The translations under genes were made by a program, and so were the position numbers. From positions 9,410 through 73,409 of the forward strand of contig JAVBLO010000069.1 of the NCBI GenBank assembly GCA_031553415.1: 64,000 nucleotides of DNA. Reading direction: 5' to 3'. The notes beneath the pieces are model-generated. The model did no database searches, was not told the DNA's origin, and saw only the letters and a list, made by a program, of their open reading frames with translations. This DNA comes from JAIRVZ01 sp031553415 (GTDB lineage: Bacteria; Bacteroidota; Bacteroidia; Bacteroidales; Azobacteroidaceae). Below are positions 63,143 to 64,000 of the stretch, one piece after another (positions within the stretch are counted from its first letter, which is position 1; every line of letters starts with the position of its first letter).

Positions 63143-63355
63143 TTATTTCACTGCAATATTAGAATTATTTTTTTGAATAGCAAAGCCTGTTTCAAGTTCT
63201 TGTACATAATTTATGGTGGCGGATTTAGTTCGCCATCTTATTTCACTAAATGTTTCAGGGAATATTATAATGAAAGTCCGACAGATTTCCTGAAGAGAAT
63301 CTGTTGAGGACATCTTATTGCTTACCATTTTAGGTATTGAATCAAAAAATACCAT
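63143..63355 (-). CDS. Small hypothetical protein upstream of the LytTR gene
   Basis: A 70-codon frame on the minus strand, eight bases before the LytTR start. No signal peptide, membrane span or known motif is seen. It would begin inside the promoter box of the lipoprotein gene on the other strand (63355-63362), so it may be spurious or start at the inner ATG. It is listed because spacing fits a LytTR operon. Confidence 0.35.
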   Translation of the reverse strand: MVFFDSIPKMVSNKMSSTDSLQEICRTFIIIFPETFSEIRWRTKSATINYVQELETGFAIQKNNSNIAVK

Positions 63356-63362
63356 ATATTTG
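63355..63362 (+). promoter_or_regulatory. -7 promoter box for the lipoprotein gene
   Basis: TATATTTG matches TAnnTTTG and lies 22 bases before the ATG at 63385. The -33 region is only T-rich. Confidence 0.45.
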
Positions 63363-63384
63363 CCTTGAATTTTAATTAATAAAT

Positions 63385-63891
63385 ATGAAAACTAAAAATT
63401 TATTACACGCTACATTATTATTTGCATTAGTACTGATTTTCAATGCATGTTCGGGAACATTTACAATTGATTTGTTGAAACAAGAGGAAGTTAATTCTGT
63501 AAAAGAACGCATTATTAAATTTATCAGTGAAAACGACATTATTCTTAAATTGGATTTTGGAAGTACTAGCCAGGGATTTTCGTCTGATATGGAGCAAGTT
63601 ACAGTAACTTATTTCGATATGGAAGCTAATGAGGTAAAAGCTAAAATTATACCTTTAGGCAAAAAGGTTCATGAAAGCAATATTCGCAATTGGACTCCTT
63701 CTTTTAGTGAGAAAAAGCTTACCGCTGAAGATGGTGTAAAATTGGCAGATTTAGATCTTTCTAATGTATCTTCTAATATTGAAAAAGCTCAGGCTGTATT
63801 GGCTACGGAAGATATCAATTTGCCTTATTCAGGTGTAGGTAGTTATGATATTATATTAAATAATGATTATCCGCAAAGTGTCCTATTGTAA
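63385..63891 (+). CDS. Hypothetical lipoprotein
   Basis: The 168-residue protein has a lipoprotein signal (HATLLFALVLIFNAC), Cys22 being the lipidation site, and a mature domain of about 146 residues with no family I recognise. The sequence is mixed alpha/beta (VNSVKERIIKFISEND; VTVTYFDMEANEVKAKIIPLG). It is divergent from the LytTR operon, which may control it. After its stop the last 109 bases of the window hold nothing I can assign. Confidence 0.75.
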   Translation: MKTKNLLHATLLFALVLIFNACSGTFTIDLLKQEEVNSVKERIIKFISENDIILKLDFGSTSQGFSSDMEQVTVTYFDMEANEVKAKIIPLGKKVHESNIRNWTPSFSEKKLTAEDGVKLADLDLSNVSSNIEKAQAVLATEDINLPYSGVGSYDIILNNDYPQSVLL

Positions 63892-64000
63892 ATTTTAGAT
63901 TTGAAATCGGCTGTGCTAGTCATGGCTGCTAATACCAGCCTTCCAAATAGAGCTTGTCCGAAATATCTTCTATTAAATTTGTAACAGAACTCATTGAGGT

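Overview
The window is AT-rich chromosomal DNA from a member of the Bacteroidota, most likely order Bacteroidales. The signs are a C-terminal type IX secretion (T9SS) sorting domain, promoter boxes of the Bacteroidota type (TTTG, about 19 bases, TAnnTTTG), starts without Shine-Dalgarno sequences, a DUF3256-pyrC gene pair, meso-diaminopimelate dehydrogenase, and a Bacteroidales-type ilv operon with an acyl-ACP thioesterase. The genus cannot be fixed from sequence alone; the T9SS argues for a Porphyromonas/Paludibacter/Dysgonomonas-like lineage more than for Bacteroides itself.

Layout. 1-4322: end of a giant T9SS-secreted surface protein. 4494-6418: peroxide-response unit with a Fur/PerR-like regulator, its candidate operator and catalase. 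6450-11934: housekeeping and repair genes (broken metallo-hydrolase, AlkD-like protein, DEAD-box helicase, acetyltransferase, malic enzyme fused to a phosphotransacetylase domain). 11953-12535: scar of mobile DNA (IS4-type transposase tail abutting an integrase head). 12689-14769: a leader with mutually exclusive hairpins, then DUF3256 protein and dihydroorotase. 14781-21764: flavodiiron protein, Lgt, Ddh, GrpE-DnaJ and a C69 dipeptidase, separated by large palindromes. 21808-22371: broken RHS-core gene.

22446-54078 is one large surface-polysaccharide locus on the + strand, visibly more AT-rich than its flanks. It has a Wzt-type ABC ATPase, about 18 glycosyltransferases or related enzymes (GT2, GT4, GT10, GT11, a GT23-like enzyme and two GT-C-like membrane proteins), two methyltransferases, an N-acetyltransferase/aminotransferase pair of WecD/WecE type, an O-acyltransferase, a polysaccharide deacetylase, WecB-type epimerase, a Gfo/Idh dehydrogenase, and at the end its own promoter with Wza-like and Wzc-like export proteins. 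No Wzm permease, Wzx flippase or initiating sugar-phosphate transferase is visible. Small repeats and a fragment of an AAA ATPase gene at 38985-39371 suggest the locus was assembled from blocks.

54114-61420 is the branched-chain amino acid operon: promoter, a 23-codon leader rich in Leu/Ile/Val, an antiterminator/terminator pair, ilvD, ilvB, ilvN, acyl-ACP thioesterase, then a dinD-like gene with its own upstream terminator wedged before ilvC. 61651-63891 holds tRNA-Asn, a NAGPA-like membrane protein, a LytTR regulator and a lipoprotein.

The strongest regulatory finds are the ilv attenuator, whose parts fit classical ribosome-mediated attenuation, and the unidentified leader upstream of DUF3256-pyrC. 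The strongest pathway idea is an Arn-like cassette (28531-34245) that could decorate a periplasmic glycan with an acylated 4-amino-4,6-dideoxy sugar.
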